64,000 nucleotides of DNA from Lolium rigidum (taxonomy: Eukaryota; Streptophyta; Magnoliopsida; Poales; Poaceae), in contig NC_061510.1 in assembly GCF_022539505.1 (NCBI RefSeq), positions 228,791,322-228,855,321 of the forward strand, read 5' to 3'. A program made the translations under genes and the position numbers. This document shows positions 33,998 to 45,866 of the stretch, in pieces. The notes beneath the pieces were generated by a model, which was given only the letters and a program-made list of their open reading frames with translations, had not been told where the DNA came from and did not search any database. Numbering within the stretch: position 1 is the first letter of the stretch; the number at the start of each line of letters is the position of its first letter.

Positions 33998-36900
33998 TGT
34001 AATAATTCAGGATTCGAGACGATTGCGGGGTAGAATTAGAAAAGGGTTGTGCATTGCATCGCAAAACTAGGGAAAATTTTGCGCTTAATTGCATAAAACC
34101 TAAGAGGGAACAAGTTTCTCTCTCGACACCCGCTAGGGTTAGGCTTTCGAGAGTGCGACAAACTTGGACATGATCTCTTCGGAAATTAGGGTTTGAGAAG
34201 AGAGGGGAACATTTGCAATTCACATATTTAAGTTGCATGATTGAATTGAAACAAGTTTGAGTTGAAATTCAAACTCAAACCACACTAAGTCAAATTATAT
34301 TTAAGGGCAAGCAGGTTTCAATCATTTGTTTTTAGCATCTCCACTATAAAGAGTAGAGAGAAAGAAGCCTTTCGCATCTGGAAAGAGGACACCCACTACA
34401 ACTTATTATCTTAGGGGCTTGCTTCTTGTGAAGAACTAAGGCAACTCAAATGAATGCTCGCCTACTCATGTAGCTGTCTCTTCTTATTTTATTGCGTAAT
34501 ATGAATTGTAAATGCTGAAAAATTAGATCTCTATAAAGTAAAAAAAAAAGAAGAGTTATCAATTCGGTAAACTCATTAAAAAAAAGAAATGAACAGTCTC
34601 ACTATTCGATGAACTAGGGTGGGCCAGGGAACTCGTAGCTGAAATAAGGAATTATTCAAATAATAATATTATAAATTGGAAAATATGAATATGAAAAGAA
34701 TACAAATAACTTATGAAAAGCTCATTAGAGAAATTTGAGCTTTATTGATCATCACACATAATTACATTGTCAATTACAATATTCTAATGAATTAAATATA
34801 CATAACACATTTCAGTAATTGAATAAAGAAAAGAAAATAAAAATTACCAAGTAATAGTAAACTAGCTAGACTAGAATTCTACATTCTTCTTGATATTCTT
34901 GATCAACATCTTGAAGGAGAGATCCTTGATCAACACCTTGATCCCTGCATACACACAAAGATCAAACAAACTTGACCATTAGGCCAAGTGGCAAAGCCAC
35001 TTGGCAGGTTAACAAAGAAATATGAATTGGGAAGGATAACACCAAACATGCCGAGCTGATCTTCACACACAAGTACCAACCATGAGCAGTGTAAGCAGCT
35101 CACAAGGATGCTTACATTAGCACCAACACACAGCCCCAGTGGCTAGTCACCAAGCCAAACTGTCTGGCTGTCGATCAAGGAAGTGACCAGAGAAGGATAT
35201 ATAACCTTTTCAGTCACCAAACCCTAGATTCCATCGACACAACAACCAGCAAGGTAAGAACTGCTAGAACAGCAAGAACAGGAAGAACATATAGTAGCTA
35301 GAGTCACCCAACAACTCAATCCATCAAGGATAGCTTGTTGTTGATCAAGAACATGGAGTAGGAGCTCAGAGTGATCACCAGCAAGCCAGGAGGAGCAGGG
35401 CAAGGACAAGCACATCACCAAGAGCACACAAAACCTCTACAACAACATAAATTCTAGGAGCTGGAGTGAGGTATACACAAACTCATTAGCAAGCATCAGT
35501 TTTGCTCATAATATCAACATGTGCATCACACACACAAGCCAAAGGGTAGGAATAACCTGTTTGCATCATCATTTGGTGTAAACCATTGGATGCTGGCAAA
35601 ATAGGGATTTAGCCAGAAGAGATGAACCCTAGTGAAAGATTTGTCAAGCCAAGTGTATCACCACTACATCAAACCAAAGAATCAAGCAAGGATTTGATCC
35701 ACAGCCAGCTAGCCCAATTCATATAGCACTAAATGGTTCATTAAACCATCAGAAATAGAGATAAATTATTGTCTATTGATTTTCAACATCAAAAGCTACT
35801 GGCAATTCCAAATAGGGATCACCCAACAAGCATCTATCAAGCCACATCAAGCCACGGAGAGGGGAGCTACCCAAAAACAGCAGATAAATACTGCTAGGGT
35901 CACCTCAACCACAAAACCATCAAGCCAAGCAATTTTATCATCACCCAGATGGGTTCAAAGAAGAGCTAGGGTCCTCAACAATGGTTGACATACCTCTAGC
36001 TCAAGTAATTTCAGCAAAAGAATCATCACTGCATAAGCAGTTCATCCTAAATAATTAACAGAACATGATAAAGCTTCACAGATAATTGAATTAAGCAAAT
36101 CAATTATAAGATTCATCACTGCAAGTAGTTCATCTCATTTATCCATTAAATCAAGCCAAGCCATATAGATAAATGAAATACACAAGCAACCAGTAACACA
36201 TACACTTGCAAATGAGCCAGAGGATCACTGCAAGCATCATATGCTTTATTAAGCAATAGCATCTACCAGCACAGGGTAGGGTGCTACACAGATACCAAGA
36301 GCATCACCAACAAGGCACGGGCAGAAGCACAACAAGCAACCATCAAGCAATTGATGATCATATGATCACCAAGAGCTTGCTAGAGCCTGCTAGAGTTAAT
36401 CATAGTATCAGGAATCAACCAATTACCGAACAAATACACCCAAGCCATAACTGAATAAAGAGAAATTGAATTTATGACTTTATAATTGTATCCAAAAGCA
36501 CATCAAAGACATGATGTACCACTGGATCAAGTTACACAAGGATAGCACACAACAGACATCACTGGCTCTTGCTCAAGCAAGGATTATTCAAAGTAATCAA
36601 GCCAGGGATGAGTTAAATGAATACACATGATCATACAGTAGCAAAGCAACATCTGGAGCAACATGGCAATGCCATGAGCATCACAACATGCTCATGAGCA
36701 AGGGCATAAGCTCCACATCAACATAACAAGCACAACTGGCACTTGTAGATGCAAGTATTGCAAGTAGCAGTAAGCCAGAGATGCTCATATAAATGGCCTA
36801 CGCATATAATCAAGCTACTGCCACAACTAGAGGGATCAAGCAAGCAATGGAGCAGACCTTACCAAGGACAGTAGCAAGAAAGGAATAGCAAGAGCAGTTC

Positions 36901-37321
36901 ATGGCATCCAGGGGGTGCAGCATAGCAGTAAGGGCATGTCATGGACAGCATAGCAACAATCAGTGGCACAGTAGTAGGCAAGGCACTAGGGCCAGTACAG
37001 TAGCAGCAAGCATGGCACACGAGCAGTAGAGCATGACCAGCACCTCAACGAGGAGGGTAAGGCCAGCAACTAGAGCAAGTAGAAGATGAGGAGGAGAAAC
37101 ATGAGCAGAGAGGAGGCGTACCTGGAGCAGAGGCACCATGACGTCACCGTGGCGGCACAACCCGGCCACAGCAGCGCCAAGCCGCGGCCAAGCCAGGCGT
37201 CGCCGAGCACAGGTGCTCCAGCACCACCACGGCGAGGCACAAGGCATCACCACAGCGACCAGGAGGGTCGGCGAATGGAGAATCGCTGCGGACACCACGC
37301 AACCCTAGTTGCGGTAGGGTG
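33998..37321 (+). mobile_element. Element B, 5' LTR, first part
   Basis: Starts TGTAATAATTCAGGATTCGA, and 33998-35215 matches B's 3' LTR at 63118-64000 apart from one 338-bp insertion. It runs through AT-rich sequence into a GC-rich block (about 37030-37320) and is cut at 37321/37322 by the start of element A. The rest of this LTR appears after the assembly gap (54796-56986). The combined length is about 5.5 kb, or 5.2 kb without the insertion. ORFs in the GC-rich part are not supported as genes. Confidence 0.85.
34303..34640. mobile_element. 338-bp insertion in the 5' LTR of element B, type unknown
   Basis: The 5' LTR reads CAAATTATATTT, then this segment, then GAAATAAGGAATTATTC. The 3' LTR (around 63408-63430) joins the two flanks directly, and element A's LTR also lacks it, so it is an insertion after B arrived. 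It starts AAGGGCAAGCAGG and ends GAACTCGTAGCT and includes two A-runs. I find no inverted repeats, target duplication or coding frame that identifies it. Confidence 0.75.
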
Positions 37322-37718
37322 TGTAATGTCCCAGGTTTAGAGACGATCGAGGGGTAGATTTTAGAAAGGGATGTGCATTGCATCGTAAATTCCGGGGAAA
37401 TTTCGCGCTTTTCTGCATGGAAGGGGGACAAGTTTCTCTCTCGACACCTTACAGGGTTAGGGTTGCAAGAGTGCGACAAATTTGTTCCTGATTCAACTAA
37501 ATTAGGATTTTGAGAAGAGAGGAGGGATATTGCATTACAAACTTAAGTTGCATGATTGAATTCAATTTTAAGTTGCATGATTGAATTCAAACCTAAGTGG
37601 AATTTGAATTTCAAATTCAAACATTAAATAAATACCCCATAATTCAATTGTGAGGAAATTCATTAAGTAAAGAATAAATAATAAACAATAAGAACAATTA
37701 AAATAAAGTAAAGCTCAT
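37322..37718 (+). mobile_element. Element A, 5' LTR, first part
   Basis: Starts TGTAATGTCCCAGG and resembles the first 400 bases of element B's LTRs (AGACGATCG, GTGCATTGCATCG, TTTCTCTCTCGACACC). It is interrupted at 37718 by element C and resumes at 45872 after the duplicated CTCAT. Together the pieces make an LTR of about 4.9 kb. Confidence 0.88.
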
Positions 37719-39312
37719 TGATACGTCTCCGACGTATCGATAATTTCTTATGTTCTATGCCATATTATTGATGATACCTACATGTTTTATGCACACTTTA
37801 TGTCATATTCGTGCATTTTCTGGAACTAACCTATTAACAAGATGCCGAAGTGCCGCTTGTCGTTTTCTCGCCGTTTTTGGTTTCGTAAATCCTAGTAACG
37901 AAATATTCTCGAATTGGACGAAACGAAGACCCGTGGGCCTATTTTGCCACGAACCTTCCGAAGACCGAAGAGCATACGAAGTGGGGCCACGAGGTGGCCA
38001 AACCACAAGGCGGCGCGGCCAAGGGGGCCCGCGCCGCCCGTGGTGTGGGCCCCTCGTCGGCCCCCGACTCGCCCTTCCGCCTACTTAAAGCCTCCGTCGC
38101 GAAACCCCCGATGCGAAAAACCACGATACGGAAAACCTACCGAGACGCCGCCGCCGCCGATCCCATCTCGGGGGATTCTCGGAGATCTCCTCCGGCACCC
38201 CGCCGGAGAGGGGATTCATCTCCCGGAGGACTCTACACCGCCATGGTCGCCTCCGGAGTGATGAGTGAGTAGTTCACCCCCGGACTATGGGTCCATAGCA
38301 GTAGCTAGATGGTTGTCTTCTCCTCATTGTGCTTCATTGTTGGATCTTGTGAGCTGCCTAACATGATCAAGATCATCTATCTATAATACTCTATGTTGTG
38401 TTTGTCTGGATCCGATGGATAGAGAATACCATGTTATGTTAATTATCAAGTTACTACATATGTGTTGTTTATGATCTTGCATGCTCTCCGTTACTAGTAG
38501 AGGCTCTGGCCAAGTTTTTGCTTTTAACTCCAAGAGGGAGTATTTATGCTCGATAGTGGGTTCATGCCTGCATTGACACCTGGGACAAGGATGTAAAGTT
38601 CTAAGGTTGTGTTGTGCCGTTGCCACTAGGGATAAAACATTGGCGCTATGTCCGAGGATGTAGTTGTTGATTACATTACGCACCATACTTAATGCAATTG
38701 TCCGTTGCTTTGCAACTTAATACCGGAAGGGGTTCGGATGATAACCCGAAGGTGGACTTTTTAGGCATAGATGCAGCTTGGATGGCGGTCTATGTACTTT
38801 GTCGTAATGCCCAATTAAATCTCACTGTACTTATCATGACATGTATGTGCATTGTTATGCTCTCTCTATTTGTCAATTGCCCGACCGTAATTTGTTCACC
38901 CAACATGCTTTTATCTTATGGGAGAGACACCTCTAGTGAACCGTGGACCCCGGTCCATTCTTTAATACCGAAATACAAATCGTCGCAATACTTGTTTTAC
39001 CGTTTTCTCTCGCAAACAATCATCTTCCACACAATACGGTTAATCCTTTGTTACAGCAAGTCCGGTGAGATTGACAACCTCACTCGTTTCGTTGGGGCAA
39101 AGTACTTTGGTTGTGTTGTGCAGGTTCCACGTTGGCACCGGAATCCCCGGTGTTGCGCCGCACTACATCCCTCCGCCATCAACCTTCAACGTGCTTCTTG
39201 GCTCCTCCCGGTTCGATAAACCTTGGTTTCTTTCCGAGGGAAAACTTGCTGCTGTGCGCATCATACCTTCCTCTTGGGGTTGCCCAACGAACGTGTGAAA
39301 TACACGCCATCA
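37719..39312 (+). repeat. Element C 5' LTR
   Basis: 1594 bp, TG...CA ends, paired with 44277-45866. Contains a GC-rich stretch around 37990-38240, probably promoter/leader. ORFs there (for example 37914-38261) occur in both LTRs and look spurious. Confidence 0.93.
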
Positions 39313-39323
39313 AGCATATTTTC

Positions 39324-39336
39324 TGGCGCCGTTGCC
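39324..39336 (+). other. Primer-binding site of element C (tRNA-Asp type)
   Basis: TGGCGCCGTTGCC, followed by GGGGA, lies 11 bases after the 5' LTR. It is the primer site reported for Athila-lineage elements and is complementary to the 3' end of tRNA-Asp. Confidence 0.85.
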
Positions 39337-39567
39337 GGGGAGATCAAGACACGCTTCAAGGGGAGTCTCCACTTCCCAATCTCTTTACTTTGTTTTTGTC
39401 TTGCTTTATTTTATTTACTACTTTGTTTGCTGCATTATATCAAAACACAAAAAAATTAGTTGCTAGCTTTACTTTATTTACTCGTCTTGTTTGCTATATC
39501 AAAAACACAAAAAAATTAGTTTACTTGCATTTACTTTATCTAGTTTGCTTTATTTACTACTGCTAAA

Positions 39568-41021
39568 ATGGCCAACCCCGAAAATACTAAGTTGTGTGAC
39601 TTCACTAGCACAAATAATAATGATTTCCTATGCACACCTATTGCTCCACCTCGCTACTACAAGCAGAATTCTTTGAAATTAAACCTCGCTTTATCGAATC
39701 TTGTTATGCGAGAGCAATTTTCCGGTGTTAGTTCCGATGATGCCGCTGCCCATCTCAATAATTTTGTTGAATTGTGTGAAATGCAAAAATATAAAGATGT
39801 AGATGGTGACATTATAAAATTAAAATTGTTTCCTTTCTCATTAAGAGGAAGAGCTAAAGATTGGTTGCTATCTCTCGCCTAAGAATAGTATTGATTCCTC
39901 GGACTAAATGCAAGGATGCTTTTATTGGTAGATATTATCCCCCCGCTAAAATTATATCTTTGAGGAGTAGCATAATGAATTTTAAACAATTGGATAATGA
40001 ACATGTTGCTCAAGCTTGGGAAAGAATGAAATCTTTGGTTAAAAATTGCCCAACCCATGGACCGACTACTTGGATGATCATCCAAACCTTTTATGCAGAT
40101 CTGAACTTTTCTTCGCGGAATTTATTGGATTCAGCTGCTGGAGGTACCTTTATGTCCATCACTCTTGGGGACGGCTACAAAGCTTCTTGATGATATGATG
40201 GTTAATTACTCCGAATGGCACACGGAAAGAGCTCCACAAGGTAAGAAGGTAAATTCCGTTGAAGAATCCTCTTCCTTGAATGATAAGGTTGATGCTATTA
40301 TGTCTATGCTTGCGAATGATAGGACTAATGTTGATCCTAATAATGTTCCATTAGCTTCATTGGTTGCTCAAGAAGAACATGTTGATGTAAACTTCATTAA
40401 AAATAATAATTTCAACAACAATGCTTATCTAACAATTCTAGTAATAACTATAGGCCATATCCTTATAATAATGGTAACGGTTATGCTAATTCTTATGGGA
40501 ATTCTTACAACAATAATAGGAATACACCCCCTGGACTTGAAGCTATGCTTAAAGAATTTATTAGTACACAAACTGCTTTTAACAAATCTGTTGAGGAAAA
40601 GCTAAATAAAATTGATATTCTTGTTTCTAGAGTTGATAGTCTTGCCTCTGATGTTGATCTTTTGAAATCGAAAGTTATGCCTAATAGGGATATTGAAAAT
40701 AAAATTGTTACTACAGTAAATGCCATCCAAGTTAGAATTAATGAGAATATAAGATTAATGGCCGAACTGCGTGCTAGGTGGGATAGAGAAGAAAATGAAA
40801 AACTAGCTAAAAAGGAAAATGTAGCTAAAGTTTGGACTATTACCACCACTAGCAATGCTAATGATTCACATGTTGCTGCACCTCCTACTATCAATGGTAA
40901 AATAATTGGTGTTGGCAATGCTTCTACTCCTAGTGCAAAGCGCGCAAAATTACCCGAAACCGCTAAACCGCCGAAACCGCTCGTGATAAAACCGCGAAAT
41001 TTTTTCCAACCTTGGGGATGA
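39568..41021 (+). pseudogene. Element C gag, frameshifted
   Basis: Begins MANPENTKLCDFTS and carries the retrotransposon gag region around FVELCEMQKY and SLRGRAKDWLLSL. The frame is lost near 39878, resumes with KDAFIGRYYPPAKI and IMNFKQLDNEHVAQAWERM, is lost again near 40170 and once more around 40430-40540. The last piece (40545-41021) has a coiled-coil-like stretch (EEKLNKIDILVSRVDSL). Gag would form the virus-like particle. At least three frameshifts make this copy unable to produce it. Confidence 0.8.
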
Positions 41022-41133
41022 TAATCCCATTGCTTTAGATTGTAATGATTTAGATTTTGATGATTGCCACATCTCTGAAGTTATAAAGTTCTTACAAAAA
41101 CTTGCTAAAAGTCCTAATGCTAGTGCTATAAAC

Positions 41134-41686
41134 TTGGCTTTCACAAAACATATTACAAATGCTCTCATAAAAGCTAGAGAAGAGAAACTAAAACTTGAAA
41201 CTTCTATTCCTAGAAAGCTAGAGGATGGTTGGGAGCCCATCATTAAAATGAGAGTCAAAGATTTTTATTGTAATGCTTTATGTGATCTTGGTGCAAGTAT
41301 TTCTGTTATGCCTAAAAAAGTCTATGATATGCTTGACTTGCCACCATTGAAAAACTCGTTATTTGGATGTTAATCTCGCCGATAATGCTAAAAAGAAACC
41401 TTTGGGGAAAGTTGATAATGTTCATATTATGGTTAACAATAACCTTGTCCCCGTTGATTTTGTTGTCTTGGATATTGAATGCAATGCATCTTGCCCCATT
41501 ATATTGGGAAGACCTTTTCTTCGAACCGTTGGTGCTACTATTGATATGAAGGAAGGTAATATTAAATATCAAATTCCTCTCAAGAAAGGTATGGAACACT
41601 TCCCTAGAAAGAGAATGAAGTTACCCTATGATTCTATTATTAGAACAAATTATGATGTTGATGCTTCGTCTCTTGATGTTACTTGA
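41134..41686 (+). pseudogene. Element C aspartic protease region, frameshifted
   Basis: ALCDLGASISVMPKKVYDML holds the DLGAS catalytic motif of Athila-type retroviral-like aspartic proteases, and SCPIILGRPFLRTVGA is the matching C-terminal block (ILGRPFL). The two are in different frames, with the switch near 41365. The second frame ends at a stop at 41684-41686, and nothing like reverse transcriptase follows. Confidence 0.85.
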
Positions 41687-44276
41687 GTTACACTTTCTGC
41701 GCCTAGCTGAAAGGCGTTAAAGAAAAGCGCTTATGGGAGACAACCCATGTTTTTACTACATTATTTTTGTTTTATATTTGAGTCTTGGAAGTTGTTTACT
41801 ACTGTAGCAACCTCTCCTTATCTTAGTTTTGAGTTTTGTTGTGCCAAGTAAAGTCTTTGATAGAAAAGTAAGTACTAGATTTGGATTATCGCGCAGTTCC
41901 GCATTTCTTTGTCTGTCACGAATCTGGGTCTACCTCCCCGTAGGTAGCTCATAAAATTAAGCCAATTTACGTGCATGATCCTCAGATATGTACGCAACTT
42001 TCATTCAATTTGGGCATTTTCATTTGAGCAAGTCTGGTGGCCTAATAAAATCCATCTTTACGGACTGTTCTGTTTTGACAGATTCTGCCTTTTATTTCGC
42101 ATTGCCTCTTTTGCTATGTTGGATGAATTTCTTTGATCCATTAATGTCCAAGTAGCTTTATGCAATGTCCAGAAGTGTTAAGAATGATTGTGTCACCTCT
42201 GAACATGTGAATTTTTATTATGCACTAACCCTCTAATGAGTTGTTTCGAGTTTGGTGTGGAGGAAGTTTTCAAGGATCAAGAGAGGAGTATGATGCAATA
42301 TGATCAAGGAGAGTGAAAGTTCTAAGCTTGGGGATGCCCCGTGGTTCACCCCTGCATATTCTAAGAAGACTCAAGCGTTTAAGCTTGGGGATGCCCAAGG
42401 CATCCCCTTCTTCATCGACAACATTATCAGGTTCCTCCCCCGAAACTATATTTTTATTCCGTCACATCTTATGCACTTTGCTTGGAGCGTCTGGCTTGTT
42501 TTTGTTTTTGTTTTGTTTGAATAAAATGGATCCTAGCATTCACTTTGTGGGAGAGAGACACGCTCCGCTGTAGCATATGGACAAGTATGTCCTTAGGCTC
42601 TACTCATAGTATTCATGGCGAAGTTTCTTCTTCGTTAAATTGTTATATGGTTGGAATTGGAAAATGCTACATGTAGTAATTCTAAAATGTCTTGGATAAT
42701 TTGATACTAGGCAATTGTTGTGCTCATGTTTAAGCTCTTGCATCATATACTTTGCACCCATTAATGAAGAAACACTTAGAGCTTGCTAATTTGGTTTGCA
42801 TATTTGGTTTCTCTAGAGTCTAGATAACATCTAGTATTGAGTTTTGAACAACAAGGAAGACGGTGTGGAGTCTTATAATGTTTATAATATGTCTTTTATG
42901 TGAGTTTTGCTGCACCGTTCATCCTTGTGTTTGTTTCAAATAACCTTGCTAGCCTAAACCTTGTATCGAGAGGGAATACTTCTCATGCATCCAAAATACT
43001 TGAGCCAACCACTATGCCATTTGTGTCCACCATACCTACCTACTACATGGTATTTATCCGCCATTCCAAAGTAAATTGCTTGAGTGCTACCTTTAAAATT
43101 CCATCATTCACCTTTGCAATATATAGCTCATGGGACAAATAGCTTAAAAACTATTGTGGTATTGAATATGTACTTATGCACTTTATCTCTTATTAAGTTG
43201 CTTGTTGTGCGATAACCATGCTTCTGGGGACGCCATCAACTATTCTTTGTTGAATATCATGTGAGTTTCTATGCATGTCCGTCTTGTCTGAAGTAAGAGA
43301 GATCTACCACCTTAATGGTTGGAGCATGCATATTGTTAGAGAAGAGCATTGGGCCGCTAACTAAAGCCATGATTCATGGTGGAAGTTTCAGTTTTGGACA
43401 TATATCCTCAATCTCATATGAGAATAATAATTGTTGCCACATGCTTATGCATTAAAGAGGAGTCCATTATATCGTTGTCCATGTTGTCCCGGTATGGATG
43501 TCTAAGTTGAGAATAATCAAAAGCGAGAAATCCAAAATGCGAGCTTTCTCCTTAGACCTTTGTACAGTGCGGCATGGAGGTACCCCATTGTGACACTTGG
43601 TTAAAACATGTGCATTGCAAAGATCCGGTAGTCCAAGCTAATTAGGACAAGGTGCGGGCACTATTAGTATACTATGCATGAGGCTTGCAACTTGTAAGAT
43701 ATAACTTTCATAACTCATATGCTTTATTACTACCGTTGACAAAATTGTTTCATGTTTTCAAAATAAAAGCTCTAGCACAAATATAGCAATCGATGCTTTC
43801 CTCTTTGAAGGACCATTCTTTTACTTTTATGTTGAGTCGGTTCACCTATCTCTCTCCACCTCAAGAAGCAAACACTTGTGTGAACTGTGCATTGATTCCT
43901 ACATACTTGCATATTGTACTTGTTATATTACTCTATGTTGACAATTATCCATGAGATATACATGTTACAAGTTGAAAGCAACCGCTGAAACTTAATCTTC
44001 CTTTGTGTTGCTTCAATACCTTTACTTTGATTTATTGCTTTATGAGTTAACTCTTATGCAAGACTTATTAATACTTGTCTTGAAGTACTATTCATGAAAA
44101 GTCTTTGCTTTATGATTCACTTGTTTACTCATGTCATTACCATTGTTTTGATCGCTGCATCCACTACATATGTTTACAAATAGTATGATCAAGGTTATGA
44201 TGGCATGTCACTTCGTAAATTATCTTTGTTATCGTTTTACTCGCTCGGGACGAGCGTAACTAAGCTTGGGGATGCT
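41687..44276 (+). other. Element C long 3' non-coding region
   Basis: About 2.6 kb without supported ORFs. It starts with two small hairpins (41700-41716 and 41733-41748), carries two copies of the polypurine-type motif AAGCTTGGGGATGC (42324 and 42381) and ends with the third (44262) just before the 3' LTR. Confidence 0.75.
44262..44276 (+). other. Polypurine tract of element C
   Basis: AAGCTTGGGGATGCT lies directly against the 3' LTR start at 44277, in the expected position for the plus-strand primer. Confidence 0.8.
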
Positions 44277-45866
44277 TGATACGTCTCCGACGTATCGATA
44301 ATTTCTTATGTTCTATGCCATATTATTGATGATACCTACATGTTTTATGCACACTTTATGTCATATTTGTGCATTTTCCGGAACTAACCTATTAACAAGA
44401 TGTCGAAGTGCCGCTGATGTTTTCTCGCTCGTTTTTGGTTTCGTAAATCCTAGTAACGAAATATTCTCGAATTGGACGAAACGAAGACCCAGGGGCCTAT
44501 TTTGCCACGAACCTTCCGAAGACCGAAGAGCATACGAAGTGGGGCCACGAGGTGGCCAAACCACAAGGCGGCGCGGCCAAGGGGGCCCGCGCCGCCCGTG
44601 GTGTGGGCCCCTCGCCGCCCCCCGACTCGCCCTTCCGCCTACTTAAAGCCTCCGTCGCGAAACCCCCGATGCGAAAAACCACGATACGGAAAACCTTACC
44701 GAGACGCCGCCGCCGCCGATCCCATCTCGGGGATTCTCGGAGATCTCCTCCGCACCCCGCCGGAGAGGGGATTCATCTCCCGGAGGACTCTACACCGCCA
44801 TGGTCGCCTCCGGAGTGATGAGTGAGTAGTTCACCCCCGGACTATGGGTCCATAGCAGTAGCTAGATGGTTGTCTTCTCCTCATTGTGCTTCATTGTTGG
44901 ATCTTGTGAGCTGCCTAACATGATCAAGATCATCTATCTGTAATACTCTATGTTGTGTTTGTCGGGATCCGATGGATAGAGAATACCATGTTATGTTAAT
45001 TATCAAGTTACTACATATGTGTTGTTTATGATCTTGCATGCTCTCCGTTACTAGTAGAGGCTCTGGCCAAGTTTTTGCTTTTAACTCCAAGAGGGAGTAT
45101 TTATGCTTGATAGTGGGTTCATGCCTGCATTGACACCTGGGACAGTGACAGAAAGTTCTAAGGTTGTGTTGTGCTGTTGCCACTAGGGATAAAACATTGG
45201 CGCTATGTCCGAGGATGTAGTTGTTGATTACATTACGCACCATACTTAATGCAATTGTCCGTTGCTTTGCAACTTTATACTGGAAGGGGTTCGGATGATA
45301 ACCTGAAGGTGGACTTTTTAGGCATAGATGCAGTTGGATGGCGGTCTATGTACTTTGTCGTAATGCCCAATTAAATCTCACTGTACTTATCATGACATGT
45401 ATGTGCATTGTTATGATCTCTCTATTTGTCAATTGCCCGACTGTAATTTGTTCACCCAACATGCTTTTATCTTATGGGAGAGACACCTCTAGTGAACTGT
45501 GGACCCCGGTCCATTCTTTAATACTGAAATACAAATCTGCCGCAATACTTGTTTTACTCGTTTTCTCTGCAAACAATCATCTTCCATACAATACGGTTAA
45601 TTCTTTTTTACAGCAAGCCGGTGAGATTGACAACCTCACTGTTTCGTTGGGGCAAAGTACTTTGGTTGTGTTGTGCAGTTCCACGTTGGCGCCGGAATCT
45701 CCGGTGTTGCGCCGCACTACATCCCGCCGCCATCAACCTTCAACGTGCTTCTTGGCTCCTCCTGGTTCGATAAACCTTGGTTTCTTTCTGAGGGAAAACT
45801 TGCTGTTGTGCGCATCATACCTTCCTCTTGGGGTTGCCCAACGAACGTGTGAAATACACGCCATCA
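44277..45866 (+). repeat. Element C 3' LTR
   Basis: 1590 bp, near-identical to 37719-39312, followed directly by the second CTCAT target copy. Confidence 0.93.

Larger units (their letters stand above)
37719..45866 (+). mobile_element. Element C: complete Athila-like LTR retrotransposon, gag-protease only
   Basis: The 8148-bp element has near-identical LTRs at 37719-39312 and 44277-45866 (about 1.59 kb), both starting TGATACGTCTCC and ending CGCCATCA. A perfect 5-bp target duplication, CTCAT, is at 37714-37718 and 45867-45871. It has a tRNA-Asp-type primer site, a broken gag, an aspartic-protease region, about 2.6 kb of non-coding sequence and a polypurine tract. There is no reverse transcriptase, RNase H or integrase, so it is non-autonomous. 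It resembles the Sabrina/WHAM-type Athila elements common in Triticeae; that name is from memory and not checked. Confidence 0.93.

Noticed and set aside
37750..38272. ORFs of 88-115 aa in C's 5' LTR, repeated at 44308-44825
   Set aside because: LTR-borne, differ by frameshift between the two LTRs, and correspond to leader/promoter sequence.
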